This document shows, piece after piece, positions 30,268 through 39,418 of a stretch of DNA of 64,000 nucleotides. Under the pieces are notes generated by a model, which was not told the origin of the DNA, made no database searches, and worked only from the letters and a program-made list of their open reading frames with translations. The DNA comes from JACVRW01 sp963819115 (GTDB lineage: Bacteria > Actinomycetota > Thermoleophilia > Solirubrobacterales > Thermoleophilaceae). A program made the position numbers and the translations under genes. Position 1 is the first letter of the stretch. Each line of letters opens with the position of its first letter. Location of the stretch: the NCBI GenBank assembly GCA_963819115.1, contig CAWFUR010000013.1, positions 1 to 64,000 of the forward strand, written 5' to 3'.

Positions 30268-31007
30268 GCCGCGGGCTCGGCCATGGCCTTCATGTACACG
30301 CCGTGGAGCGACTCCACACCGAAGTGCTCGCGCAGGCCCTCGGCGCTGTCGCGTGCGATCAGGCGACCGTCGCGGATGAGGCCGATCTCCTCACACAGGT
30401 TCTCGGCCTCCTCGAGGTAGTGCGTTGTGAGGAGGATCGTGGTGCCCTCGGCGTGAAGGCGGTCGATGTAGCGCCAGAGCTCCGCCCGCAGCTCCACGTC
30501 CACGCCGGCCGTGGGCTCGTCGAGGATCACGAGGCGAGGGCGGTGCATGAGCGCGCGGGCGAGCAGGAGGCGCCGGCGCTGGCCGCCGGAGAGCTTGGGA
30601 GCGCGCACGTCCCGCTTCCCCTCGAGGCCGAAGGCCTCGATCATCTCCTCGGCGCGCTCCTCAGCCTCGTCCCGCTGCATCCCGAAGTAGCCGCCGTGGT
30701 AGGTGAGCGTCTCGCGCACGGTGAGGAAGCGGTCCAGGTTGATGTCCTGCTCGGCCAGCCCGATCCACGACCGCGCGAGCAGCGTGTCGGCCGGCTCGCC
30801 GAACACCAGCACCTCTCCGCTGGTCACCCGGACGAGGTTGCACACGGCGCTGATCAGGGTGGTCTTGCCCGCCCCGTTGGGGCCCAGCAGGCCGAAGAAC
30901 GCGCCCGCCGGAATCACGAGATCGAACTCCTCGAGGGCCAGCGTGCCGTCGTCGTAGCGCTTGGTCAGGCCGCGCAGCTCAAGCGCGGGCGGGTCATCTC
31001 GGTACAC
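30264..31007 (-). CDS. ABC exporter ATP-binding protein
   Basis: This 247-residue ATPase has Walker A GPNGAGKTT, the signature LSGGQRRRLLLARAL, Walker B LVILDEP and the H-loop TTHYLEE. The N-terminal strand ELRGLTKRYDDG is standard. Signature and length match the DrrA/YadG exporter group. First gene of a two- or three-gene unit with the permease and UDG5. Confidence 0.94.
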   Translation of the reverse strand: MYRDDPPALELRGLTKRYDDGTLALEEFDLVIPAGAFFGLLGPNGAGKTTLISAVCNLVRVTSGEVLVFGEPADTLLARSWIGLAEQDINLDRFLTVRETLTYHGGYFGMQRDEAEERAEEMIEAFGLEGKRDVRAPKLSGGQRRRLLLARALMHRPRLVILDEPTAGVDVELRAELWRYIDRLHAEGTTILLTTHYLEEAENLCEEIGLIRDGRLIARDSAEGLREHFGVESLHGVYMKAMAEPAA

Positions 31008-31254
31008 AGCTCGAGGCTAGCGGGGGGGTGCGTGGCGTATCCCGGAGCCCGCGCGATCGAACGATCCCGTCACATACGTCGCGGTCCTGTCACGCGGCCC
31101 AAGGGGGGCTTGGCGCCTAATGCACCGTGGGGATGCATAAAGCGCCACGCCCTCTGGTCGACCAATTGATCGTTACATCCGTACGACGCCGAGGGCTGCT
31201 TCTTAGCCACGGCGATTGGCCGGAGTCCTTACCCGGCAGCCGTTCGCACGGGGC
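31008..31254. other. Intergenic region upstream of ABC exporter
   Basis: A 247-nt gap with no convincing gene. It holds small inverted repeats (GATCG-AA-CGATC near 31055, CCAAG/CTTGG near 31105, and the 10-bp palindrome TGGTCGACCA near 31157) and A/T-richer stretches that may include the exporter promoter or 3' signals of rfbB. I could not assign a specific site. Confidence 0.4.
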
Positions 31255-32238
31255 TCAGCCCAGCGCCCGCCCGTACTGCTTCTCGTAGTAGGCGCGGTAC
31301 TCGCCGGAGCGGATCGGCTCCCACCAGGCCTCGTTGTCGCGGTACCAGTCGAAGGTGCGCCTGAGGCCGTCCTCGAAGTGCACCTGCGCCTCCCAGCCCA
31401 GCTCGTCCTGCAGCTTCTGCGAGGAGAGCGAGTAGCGGCGGTCGTGGCCGAGCCGGTCCTGCACGTGCTCGATCAGCGACTCGTCGCGCCCGGCCAGCTC
31501 GAGGATCCGGTGCACGACCTCGAGGTTCTCGCACTCGTCGGGCCCGCCGACGTTGTACGCCTGTCCCGGCCGGCCGCGCTCGAGCACGGTGTGGATGCCA
31601 CGGCAGAAGTCCTCCACATAGAGCCAGTTGCGCACCTGGCGACCGTCGCCGTACACCGGCAGGCCGTCGCCGTGGATGGCGTTGAGGATCATCAGCGGGA
31701 TCAGCTTCTCCGGGTACTGGCGGGGGCCGTAGTTGTTCGAGCCGCGGCAGATCACGGCCTCGATCCCGTAGGTGTGCGCGTGCGCTGAGACGAGGAGGTC
31801 CCCGGCGGCCTTGGTGGCCGAGTAGGGGGAGGAGGGATCGAGCGGGGACTCCTCGGTGAACGACCCGGACGCGATCGAGCCGTACACCTCGTCCGTGGAC
31901 ACCTGGAGGTAGCGCGACACCCCGAGCTCTCGTGCCGCGTCCAGCAGGGTCCCGGTGCCGATCAGGTGGGTGCGTGCGAACGCGGTCTGGTCGTCGATGG
32001 ACCGGTCCACGTGCGACTCGGCCGCGAAGTTCACCACGGCGTCCACGCCCTCCATGGCCTCACGGACGGCCTTCGGATCCTCGATCGCGCCCACCACGAG
32101 CGGCACGTCCGCGGGCAGGTTCTCGCGCCGTCCGGCGTAGGTGAGCTTGTCGAGCACCACCACGTCGTGGTCGCCCGACACCAGATGGACGTACGTCGAT
32201 CCGATGAACCCGGCCGCTCCGGTCACCAGCAGCTTCAT
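31255..32238 (-). CDS. rfbB: dTDP-glucose 4,6-dehydratase
   Basis: This 327-residue extended SDR starts MKLLVTGAAGFIGSTYV (NAD motif). Diagnostic for RmlB: NFAAESHVDRSI, the catalytic STDEVYGS Asp-Glu pair and YSATKAAGDLL (Tyr/Lys), then YGPRQYPEKLIP. It makes dTDP-4-keto-6-deoxyglucose for rhamnose or other deoxysugars. ATG 32238 overlaps the rfbD stop (ATGA). Confidence 0.97.
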   Translation of the reverse strand: MKLLVTGAAGFIGSTYVHLVSGDHDVVVLDKLTYAGRRENLPADVPLVVGAIEDPKAVREAMEGVDAVVNFAAESHVDRSIDDQTAFARTHLIGTGTLLDAARELGVSRYLQVSTDEVYGSIASGSFTEESPLDPSSPYSATKAAGDLLVSAHAHTYGIEAVICRGSNNYGPRQYPEKLIPLMILNAIHGDGLPVYGDGRQVRNWLYVEDFCRGIHTVLERGRPGQAYNVGGPDECENLEVVHRILELAGRDESLIEHVQDRLGHDRRYSLSSQKLQDELGWEAQVHFEDGLRRTFDWYRDNEAWWEPIRSGEYRAYYEKQYGRALG

Positions 32239-33050
32239 GCGCGCACCTCCCGCTCGGCCAGATAGGCGTCGAGCCCGTCCTGCCACGAGGGAAGCAGGGG
32301 CGTGCGCTCGGTGCCGAGAACCGAGTACGCCGGGCGGGGCGCGGGAAGGGGGTATTCCGCGGTGGTGATCGGAGAGAGCTCGCACTCCACTCCCGCGCGC
32401 TCGAATGCGGCGGCGGCAAGCTCGTACCAGGAGCAGGAGCCCGCCGCGGCGGCGTGGTGCACGCCGTGGTCCGCGCCGCCGGCGATCTCCACCAGCGCCT
32501 GTGCGAGGTGGCCCGTGTAGGTGGGGCAGCCCACCTGGTCGGCCACCACGCGCGCCTCGTCGCGCTCGCCTCCCACACGCAGCATGGTGTCCACGAAGTT
32601 CTTTCCCCCGGCGCCGAAGAGCCACGACGTGCGAACCACGTGATGCCGCGGATTGGCGGTCGCGGTGGCGATCTCGCCCGCCAGCTTCGAGCGCCCGTAG
32701 CTCGACACCGGCCCGGTGGGATCGGACTCGAGGTAGGGCGTGCCCTTTTGACCGTCGAACACGTAGTCGCTCGACACGTAGAGCACGGCGGGAGCCTCGG
32801 CGGCCACGATCCCGGCGGCCTCGCCGTTCACGCGCAGGGCCTCCTCGGCCTCCTCCTCGGCACCGTCCACGTTGGTGTACGCGGCGCAGTTGAACACCAC
32901 GTCGGGCCCGTGCTCGGCCACCGCGGCGCGCACCGCCTCGGCGTCGGTCACGTCGAGCTCCGCACGCGAGAGGCCCACGGACTCGTCGCCCAGGACCCGC
33001 ATCAGGTCCTGGCCCAGCATGCCCCCGGCCCCGACCACCAGCGCCCTCAC
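32235..33050 (-). CDS. rfbD: dTDP-4-dehydrorhamnose reductase
   Basis: This 271-residue reductase from GTG 33050 (GTGA overlap with rfbA) carries VVGAGGMLGQDLMRVL, VFNCAAYTNVDGAE, YVSSDYVFDG and SYGRSKLAGE (catalytic Tyr/Lys), and TSWLFGAGGKNFV, the RmlD signature. It performs the last step to dTDP-L-rhamnose. The 3,5-epimerase rfbC is not in this window. Confidence 0.96.
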   Translation of the reverse strand: MRALVVGAGGMLGQDLMRVLGDESVGLSRAELDVTDAEAVRAAVAEHGPDVVFNCAAYTNVDGAEEEAEEALRVNGEAAGIVAAEAPAVLYVSSDYVFDGQKGTPYLESDPTGPVSSYGRSKLAGEIATATANPRHHVVRTSWLFGAGGKNFVDTMLRVGGERDEARVVADQVGCPTYTGHLAQALVEIAGGADHGVHHAAAAGSCSWYELAAAAFERAGVECELSPITTAEYPLPAPRPAYSVLGTERTPLLPSWQDGLDAYLAEREVRA

Positions 33051-34123
33051 AGGATCTGCACGTCCGCGTTGTCGCCCACCACGAAGCGGTAGGCCTTGGG
33101 GAGCGCCGGGCCGCGGCTGATGCGCACGTTCTTGCCGATGAGGCTGGCCTCCACCCGCGACTCGAGGTCGGTGATCGAAGAGCCGGAGAGCACGATCGAG
33201 TGCTCGAGCTCGGCCTTCTCGATCGTCACGTCCTCGCCGATCGCCGTGTACGGCCCGATGTAGGCGTCGGTCACGCGCGAGCCGCGGCCGATGATCGCCG
33301 GCCCGCGGACGGTGGAGCGCTCCAGCCGGGCGCCCTCCTCCACCACCACGCGTCCCTCCACGCGCGAGTCCACGACCTCGCCGTCGATGCGCTCGTCCAG
33401 GTCGTCGAGGATCAGCCGGTTGGCCTCCAGCATGTCCTGCACCTGGCCGGTGTCCTTCCACCAGCCGTGCACGATGTGCGGATCCACCCGCCTGCCCTGC
33501 TCCACCAGGTACTGGATGGCGTCGGTGATCTCGAGCTCGTCGCGCCACGACGGCTCGATGGCGCGGGCCGCGTCGAAGATCGCGGGAGTGAACATGTACA
33601 CGCCCACGAGGGCGAGGTTGGTCTTCGGGTCCTTCGGCTTCTCCACCAGCCGGCTCACGCCACCGTCGTCGTTCAGCTCGGCCACGCCGTAGCTCTCCGG
33701 GTCGGGCACCGGCGTGAGCAGGATCAGCGCGTCCGGCCCCTCGCTGCGGAAGTTCTTCACAAGCTCGACGATCCCGTCGCGCAGGAGGTTGTCGCCCAGG
33801 TACATCACGAACGAGGATGAGCCGAGGAACTCCTCGGCGGTGAGCACCGCGTGCGCCAGGCCGCTCGGAGCGTCCTGCTCGATGTACGTGATGCGGAGTC
33901 CGAAGGCGGAGCCGTCGCCCGCGGCGGCACGGATCTCGCCGCCGGTCTCGGGGGCCACGATGATGCCCACCTCGTCGATGCCGGCCTCGGCCATCGCCTC
34001 CAGGCCGTAGAAGAGCACGGGCTTGTTGGCCACCGGCACCAGCTGCTTCGCGCTCGTATGGGTGAGCGGCCGCAGGCGCGTGCCCTTGCCGCCCGACAGG
34101 ATCAGGCCCTTCAGCGCGTCCAT
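33047..34123 (-). CDS. rfbA: Glucose-1-phosphate thymidylyltransferase (long form)
   Basis: This 358-residue nucleotidyltransferase begins with GLILSGGKGTRLRPLTHTSA (residues 6-25). It has the YLGDNLLRDG metal motif and VEKPKDPKTN, and extends into a C-terminal left-handed beta-helix (about 250-350), as in the StrD-like long class and not the 290-residue RmlA class. It makes dTDP-glucose for RfbB. Its start and the upstream PNPOx-like stop overlap as TGATG. Confidence 0.93.
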   Translation of the reverse strand: MDALKGLILSGGKGTRLRPLTHTSAKQLVPVANKPVLFYGLEAMAEAGIDEVGIIVAPETGGEIRAAAGDGSAFGLRITYIEQDAPSGLAHAVLTAEEFLGSSSFVMYLGDNLLRDGIVELVKNFRSEGPDALILLTPVPDPESYGVAELNDDGGVSRLVEKPKDPKTNLALVGVYMFTPAIFDAARAIEPSWRDELEITDAIQYLVEQGRRVDPHIVHGWWKDTGQVQDMLEANRLILDDLDERIDGEVVDSRVEGRVVVEEGARLERSTVRGPAIIGRGSRVTDAYIGPYTAIGEDVTIEKAELEHSIVLSGSSITDLESRVEASLIGKNVRISRGPALPKAYRFVVGDNADVQIL

Positions 34124-34584
34124 CAGTATGTGCCTCCGAGCTTCCGGTGGTCCCAGGTCACCACACGGGAGGGAACGAACCTCAACCCCACCCGCTTCTG
34201 CGCCTGGGCGGCCACCATCTCACGTATCTCGGGCCCGAGATCGCCCGCGTAGCGGCCGAACAGCGCCAGCCCGTAGTACGCGACCTTCTCCGGATCGCGC
34301 TCCAGGGTCACGTCGCACTCGAACATCACGCCGCGCAGGTCCTGGTACTGCACGCCGGCCTCGAGGCCGACGGTGGCGCGCGGATCGCGCTCCAGGTTCT
34401 TCGCTTTCTGCGACTTCGCGTAGGTCCAGCCAGTGAGCTCGAGGCCATCCGAGACGAACCAGAGCGGCACCATGTGCGGCATTCCGCTCGCACCCACGGT
34501 GGCGCACTGCATGATCATCGCCTCGTCGAGGAAGGCGAGCAACTCGTCGTCCGTCATCTGTATCTGTTCGCGTCGCGAGGGCAT
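34123..34584 (-). CDS. Pyridoxamine 5'-phosphate oxidase-like flavin/F420-binding protein
   Basis: This 153-residue split-beta-barrel protein contains MIMQCATVGASGMPHMVPLW, ELTGWTYAKSQKAKNL and DPRATVGLEAG, matching general PNPOx-like (F420/FMN) reductases of Actinobacteria. A start at ATG 34584 is chosen, with ATG 34557 (MTDDELL) also possible; the longer frame upstream is unlikely. It heads the rfbABD strand via a 1-nt overlap, though a role in dTDP-sugar synthesis is not suggested. Confidence 0.83.
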   Translation of the reverse strand: MPSRREQIQMTDDELLAFLDEAMIMQCATVGASGMPHMVPLWFVSDGLELTGWTYAKSQKAKNLERDPRATVGLEAGVQYQDLRGVMFECDVTLERDPEKVAYYGLALFGRYAGDLGPEIREMVAAQAQKRVGLRFVPSRVVTWDHRKLGGTY

Positions 34585-34721
34585 CGAAATCCGGGGCGCC
34601 ACAGTACCCGGAAGGAGCGCGCCGGCACCCCGGCGGCCCAGACTCGTTTGGTTCCTCTGAGCGGGAATCGGGTATGACCCCGGGCATCCTTCGCGTTCCA
34701 AACCTCAGAGGGAGGGGTTCC

Positions 34722-37196
34722 ATGCGTTCAGGGAAGATCCGCGTGGGGCGTGCCGCAGGCGTCCTTCCGCTCTCGTTCCTTCTCGTCCTGTCAGCCTTCG
34801 CCACCGCGTCGTCTGCCGCGGTCAAGCGTGCCGAGGTCACGGCCTCGAAGGCCGCGGCCAAGGGCTGTCACACCCGTTATGCCGGGCGCACGAGGCGCAG
34901 CGCCGTGGTCCGGGCCACCGCGCCGGGCACGGGCCTGGTGCGCGCACGCCTGCGCAGCCGCGCAGACTTCGACCTTGGGGTCTTCGACGCGAAGAGCAAG
35001 CGCTTCGTGGCCGGGTCCGCCGCTCTGGGCGGGCGTGAGCTGGCCGAGGGCTTCGTGGCCAAGGGCCAGCGCCTTATCGTGCAGGCCTGCCATTTCCGCG
35101 GCCACGCGAAGCGCGCCCGTGTGTCGGTGAGCTTCGTGACCGCGCACGCCGGTCCGGCGCAGCGGACCCAGATCGTGGAGGTGTCCACGCCCACGCGCGC
35201 GGACAAGACCCGGCTTCAGGGCCTCGGTCTCGACCTCACCGAGAGCGGCACCGCGAAGTCCATCGACGTGCTGGTGACCGGGACCTCCGGCCTCAACAAG
35301 CTGCGCCAGGCCAAGTTCGGATACCGCGTGAAGATCGCCGACCTGGACGCTCAGGCGCGGCTCGACCAGAGAAGCAACCGCCGTTTCGCCGCCCGCGCGG
35401 CGAAGGCGGGCGGGAGCGCCCTGCCGAGCGGGCACACCACCTATCGCCACCTGGCCGACTACGAGCTGGAGCTGAAGCAGCTCGCGCGGCGCTACCCGAA
35501 CATGGTGCGCCCGTTCACGCTGCCCTACCGCACCCACCTCGGCCGTGACGTCGTGGGCATCGAGATCGCCAGGCACGTGTACGACGTGAACGACGGCAAG
35601 CCGATCTTCGCCAACATCGGCGTGCACCACGCACGCGAGTGGCCGGCGGGCGAGCACTCGATGGAGTGGGCCTACGACCTGCTGCGCAACTACGGCAAGT
35701 CGCGCCGCACCACGAGGCTCGTGAACGAGACGCGCAACATCGTGATCCCGATCGTGAACCCCGACGGGTTCAACATCTCGCGCGAGGCGCCGGACTTCCC
35801 CGCCGAGACCGAGTTCGACACGCAGTCCTACGAGATGAAGCGCAAGAACTGCTGGCCGGACCCCGAGAACCCGGGACCCTGCAACGACAACCCGACCGCA
35901 GGCGCCTACCAGGGCGTGGACCTGAACCGCAACTACGGCGGCTTCTGGGGCGGACCGGGCGCCGAGGCGGAGTCCACGGGCGAGACGTTCCGCGGCACGG
36001 GCCCGTTCTCCGAGCCCGAGACGCAGAACATCCGCTGGCTCTTCTCGGAGCGCCAGGTCACGAACCTGATCACCAACCACACGTTCTCGAACCTGCTGCT
36101 GCGGCCTCCGGGCGTGGTGGACGTGGGACCGCCGCTCGAGGAGGCCCTGGTCAAGGGCCTGGGCGCGCGGATGGCGGCCCACAACGGCTACAAGAACGAG
36201 CCCAGCTACGGGCTGTACGACACGACCGGTGCCACGGAGGACTGGAGCTTCTGGAGCACCGGCAGCATCGGCTACACGTTCGAGATCGGTGACGTGGCCT
36301 TCCACCCGCCGTTCCAGCAGGGCGTGGTGGCCGAGTACCTGGGACAGACCCCCGCGGCGGGCGCCGGCAAGGGCGGCAACCGCGAGGCGTACTACGAGAT
36401 GCTCGCGTCCACGGCCAACTCGGCCGACCACTCGCTGATCACGGGCAAGGCCCCGAGGGGGTGGAACCTGAAGATCTATAAGAGCTTCATGAGCTCCACC
36501 TCACCGGTGTGGAAGGACAGCATCGGCACCGAGATCGGTGCCGCGCAGCTCTTCCCGGACTCGCTGGAGAGCACGCTGCACTCGGACGGCGGCCGGTTCA
36601 GGTGGGCCGTGAACCCGTCCACCCGCCCGATCGTGGCCGGGCGCGACGGCCGCAACCCGGCGGGACCGCCGCAGGCGAACATCCCGCTGGCCAACCCGCC
36701 GGGGGTTCCCGCGGAGAACACCGGGAACTTCCCGGACGGTCCGCAGGAGAGCATCCCGTTCACCGTCCAGGGCCCGCCGGCCGTGGACAACGGGCGGCTC
36801 ACCGTGCACGTCGAGTGGACGAACCCTGACACCGACTGGGACGTCTACGTGACCGACTCGGCCGGTGAGGTCGTGACCCAGTCGGCCTCGTTCGGCGACA
36901 CCAACGAGGACGCCGTGCTGGTGGACCCGCCGCCCGGGAACTACGTCGCCCACGTGGTGAACTTCGACCAGGTGGACGGCCAGCCGGTGGACGACTGGAA
37001 GGCGGGCGAGGTCCGCTTCCGGAGCCCGACGCCGCGAGTCGTGAACACCGTCAAGGAGGCGTGGAACCTGACCTGCGAGGACACCGAGGGCCGGCTGCGT
37101 GCCTCCCGCCAGGTGATCGTGGACCGGGGCCAGCGGGTGAACGTCGGCGACGTGTGCCGGCGCTCGGGAGCGTACGCCGCCAAGCACCAGGACTGA
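34722..37196 (+). CDS. Secreted M14-family zinc carboxypeptidase
   Basis: An 824-residue exported protein; ATG 34722 follows AGGGAGGGG and opens a signal peptide (to about SSAA, residue 32). An N-terminal region with a propeptide-like segment leads to an M14 domain (about 245-560): zinc ligands His303 and Glu306 in HHAREW and His453 in ITNHTF, catalytic Glu521 in YTFEIGD, and substrate-binding VDLNRNYGGFWGG. A C-terminal beta-domain (about 690-790; TVHVEWTNPDTDWDVYVTD) resembles pre-peptidase/CUB-like modules of secreted proteases. It should release C-terminal residues from peptides outside the cell. Confidence 0.93.
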   Translation: MRSGKIRVGRAAGVLPLSFLLVLSAFATASSAAVKRAEVTASKAAAKGCHTRYAGRTRRSAVVRATAPGTGLVRARLRSRADFDLGVFDAKSKRFVAGSAALGGRELAEGFVAKGQRLIVQACHFRGHAKRARVSVSFVTAHAGPAQRTQIVEVSTPTRADKTRLQGLGLDLTESGTAKSIDVLVTGTSGLNKLRQAKFGYRVKIADLDAQARLDQRSNRRFAARAAKAGGSALPSGHTTYRHLADYELELKQLARRYPNMVRPFTLPYRTHLGRDVVGIEIARHVYDVNDGKPIFANIGVHHAREWPAGEHSMEWAYDLLRNYGKSRRTTRLVNETRNIVIPIVNPDGFNISREAPDFPAETEFDTQSYEMKRKNCWPDPENPGPCNDNPTAGAYQGVDLNRNYGGFWGGPGAEAESTGETFRGTGPFSEPETQNIRWLFSERQVTNLITNHTFSNLLLRPPGVVDVGPPLEEALVKGLGARMAAHNGYKNEPSYGLYDTTGATEDWSFWSTGSIGYTFEIGDVAFHPPFQQGVVAEYLGQTPAAGAGKGGNREAYYEMLASTANSADHSLITGKAPRGWNLKIYKSFMSSTSPVWKDSIGTEIGAAQLFPDSLESTLHSDGGRFRWAVNPSTRPIVAGRDGRNPAGPPQANIPLANPPGVPAENTGNFPDGPQESIPFTVQGPPAVDNGRLTVHVEWTNPDTDWDVYVTDSAGEVVTQSASFGDTNEDAVLVDPPPGNYVAHVVNFDQVDGQPVDDWKAGEVRFRSPTPRVVNTVKEAWNLTCEDTEGRLRASRQVIVDRGQRVNVGDVCRRSGAYAAKHQD

Positions 37197-37221
37197 CGGA
37201 GGAGAGGAAGGCCCGAGCGGG

Positions 37222-37243
37222 CGCGCCGCCTCGCCGCGGCGCG
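37222..37243. terminator. Hairpin between convergent M14 and pafBC genes
   Basis: CGCGCCGC-CTCGCC-GCGGCGCG, a perfect 8-bp stem, followed by TTCGCG. It sits 25 nt after the M14 stop and 11 nt from the pafBC stop and could serve both. Confidence 0.6.
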
Positions 37244-37254
37244 TTCGCGAAGGG

Positions 37255-39294
37255 CTAGTTCTTGACGGCGCCGGCCAGCGACTCGGCCGCTTCGAGCACT
37301 GCGGCGCGGGCCTCGTCGGGCTCCAGCACCACGGCGTCGCCGGCCTCCTTCAGGACCTCGCGGGCCAGCCACTCGTGCGAGGCGAAGGTGCGCTCCACCA
37401 CCACGGATCCGTCGGAGAGGTCGTCCACCACGCGGCGGTCCTCGCGGGCCCAGCGGGCGCGCTCGGGTGAGATCCAGATCCGGGCGGTGGTGGAGGCGGG
37501 CACCTCGCCGGTGGAGAGCCAGCCGTGCACGTCGGGCTCGATGCCCTCGCGCGGCTCGAAGGTCTCGTCCAGCACGGTGGCCTCGCGGATCCGGTCGAGG
37601 CGGTACGAGCGCGTGGCGTCCTTGTCCAGGTCGTACGAGTGCACGTACCAGCCCTCCTGGCCGTTGGCGAGCTTGTAGGGCTCGATCGTGCGCTCGGTGA
37701 ACTCGTCCTCATTCTCCTTGTAGTACTCGATCCTCAGCAGGCTGCGGCCCACGATTGCGCCCGACACCACGCGCGCCACCTCGGAGTCGTCGCCCTTGGC
37801 CGTGGTGATCTGGAGCCCCTCGGCCGCCGGGTCCTGGCCGAGCGCGTCCACGATCTTCTGGCGGGCGGAGGTGAGCGAGCCCTCGGGGAGGTGCTCGCCG
37901 AGCAGGTCGATGGCCGCCACCAGGGCCTTGGCCTCGAGCGGAAGGAGACGGGCAGGGCGGGCGAAGTTGTCGCCGTAGGGCTCCGGGTCCACCTCGATCT
38001 GGCCGCCCTGGATCTCGGCATAGAGCACGTAGCTCCCACCGCCGAAGTTCACGACGTTCAGCACGTCGATGTCCTGGCGCAGCTCGGTGTCGGAGATCTG
38101 GAGGCTCTCGCAGAGGTCCACCACCTCGAGCTTGTGGCCCTCGCGCGCGGCGTCGATGAGCATCCCCGCGAGCGTGACCAGGCGGGCGAAGCGCTCGGGC
38201 CGGATCGGCGCCTCGCCGCGGTCCTCCGGGTCCTCCTCCTCCGCCACCGCACGGCGCCTGCGCGCCTTCGAGGCGAGCTCGGGAGTGCCGGTGTGGCGGT
38301 CGATCACCACACGGAGACGTTCGTCGCGCTCCTCGACCAGCTCCTCGGGGCCGAGGATGCGGGCCTGATCGCCAAGGCCGAGCACCCAGGAGAGGAGCTG
38401 GCGCGAGTCCGCGTACTCGGTCTCGAAGATGTGGCCGCCCTCGTCCTCGGTGACCTCGCCGGCGTGGCCGAAGTGGCGCAGTGCCAGCCAGTCGATGCGG
38501 TTGGACAGCCAGATGCGCCCCCTCCCGGCGGGATCGCCCAGCTGCCAGTCGGTGCGGGTGGCGTAGCTCCGCGGATCGAACTCCTCGGGCCGGTTGAAGT
38601 CGTGCTCGGCCTTGGAGGAGTAGCCCACCTTGCCCCGGATCCGGGACACGCGGAACACCCGCACGTCATCACGCTCGTGCGAGTGGCCGATCAGGTAGAA
38701 CTGCCCGCCGCGGAAGAGCAGGTGGAAGGGGTCCACCTTGCGCTTCTCCACCGCGTCGCGGCCAATCGTGTAGTAGTCGAAGAGGATCGTCTTGCGGCGG
38801 AAGATCGCCGTCTCGACCTTCGACAGCCGCTGGGACAGCTCGCGGCCTCCGCTGTCCGCGGTGACCGCCAGCGCGACGGAGCGCTCGTCGGGCGAGTCGA
38901 GTGGGGAGGGCTTGCCCCAGGAGAGCTGCTGGAGCGCCAGGCGCAGCGGCTCGGCGTAGGCGAACGTGCCGTCGAGCAGGTAGAGCGACATCCGCAGCGC
39001 GCCCAGCTCCTGGTCGGTGAACGCGATCGCCGGGAGGTAGAAGTTCTCAGGGGGCAGCGAGTAGTTCTCGGCCTCGTAGTAGCCCTCGGCGGGCTTGTCC
39101 ACCTTGAGCTGGATGCCGAGCGACTCGAGCTCCGAGCGGTCCGCGTAGAAACGGCGCGCGAAGGCCTCGTCGTTCATCTGCGAGTAGCCCTCCACGTCGG
39201 CCTTGATCTCGAGCGCCGACACGGGCCGCCGCTCCGCCATGAGGAACGAGATCAGGGAGAGCTGCCGGATGAGCTTTTCGGTGTCCTTGGCCAT
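37255..39294 (-). CDS. pafBC: PafBC-type tandem WYL-domain transcriptional regulator
   Basis: This 679-residue protein has a duplicated architecture: an N-terminal winged HTH (about 1-75; LIRQLSLISFLMAERRPVSA), a WYL domain (about 150-235; ILFDYYTIGRDAVEKRKVDP), a second HTH-like part (about 375-440) and a second WYL domain (about 520-590; RIEYYKENEDEF, GWYVHSYDLDK). This is the fused PafB-PafC form. In mycobacteria PafBC activates the SOS-independent DNA damage response through RNA polymerase; the repair genes in this window are plausible targets. Proteasome genes are not adjacent. Confidence 0.9.
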   Translation of the reverse strand: MAKDTEKLIRQLSLISFLMAERRPVSALEIKADVEGYSQMNDEAFARRFYADRSELESLGIQLKVDKPAEGYYEAENYSLPPENFYLPAIAFTDQELGALRMSLYLLDGTFAYAEPLRLALQQLSWGKPSPLDSPDERSVALAVTADSGGRELSQRLSKVETAIFRRKTILFDYYTIGRDAVEKRKVDPFHLLFRGGQFYLIGHSHERDDVRVFRVSRIRGKVGYSSKAEHDFNRPEEFDPRSYATRTDWQLGDPAGRGRIWLSNRIDWLALRHFGHAGEVTEDEGGHIFETEYADSRQLLSWVLGLGDQARILGPEELVEERDERLRVVIDRHTGTPELASKARRRRAVAEEEDPEDRGEAPIRPERFARLVTLAGMLIDAAREGHKLEVVDLCESLQISDTELRQDIDVLNVVNFGGGSYVLYAEIQGGQIEVDPEPYGDNFARPARLLPLEAKALVAAIDLLGEHLPEGSLTSARQKIVDALGQDPAAEGLQITTAKGDDSEVARVVSGAIVGRSLLRIEYYKENEDEFTERTIEPYKLANGQEGWYVHSYDLDKDATRSYRLDRIREATVLDETFEPREGIEPDVHGWLSTGEVPASTTARIWISPERARWAREDRRVVDDLSDGSVVVERTFASHEWLAREVLKEAGDAVVLEPDEARAAVLEAAESLAGAVKN

Positions 39295-39360
39295 GCCGCT
39301 CCCGAGGATAAGCGGGAACGCATCGAGAGCCGCCCCCCAATCCCGCTATTTGCGGATGAC

Positions 39361-39407
39361 ATGGCTGCGGTGCTCGCCTGATCAACGATCAGGCTGCGCT
39401 CCTCGCC
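39361..39407 (-). repeat. 3'-end hairpin element, copy B
   Basis: Minus-strand sense: GGCGAGGAGCGCAG, stem CCTGATC-GTT-GATCAGG, CGAGCACCGCAGCCAT. It lies 12 nt after the stop of the YhaM-like gene, whose trailer also has a partial CACCGCAGCT duplicate. Confidence 0.85.
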
Positions 39408-39418
39408 CAGCTGCGGTG

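Noticed and set aside
31008..31254. Palindromes suggestive of an attachment site or replication origin
   Set aside because: Short (10 bp or less) isolated palindromes, no integrase, no DnaA boxes, and neighbours are ordinary chromosomal genes.
31255..34584. A complete capsule or O-antigen locus
   Set aside because: Only rfbB, rfbD, rfbA and a PNPOx-like gene are present; there are no glycosyltransferases, flippases or polymerases nearby.
37525..39381. A 618-codon plus-strand frame
   Set aside because: Antisense to pafBC, with the same shadow composition.
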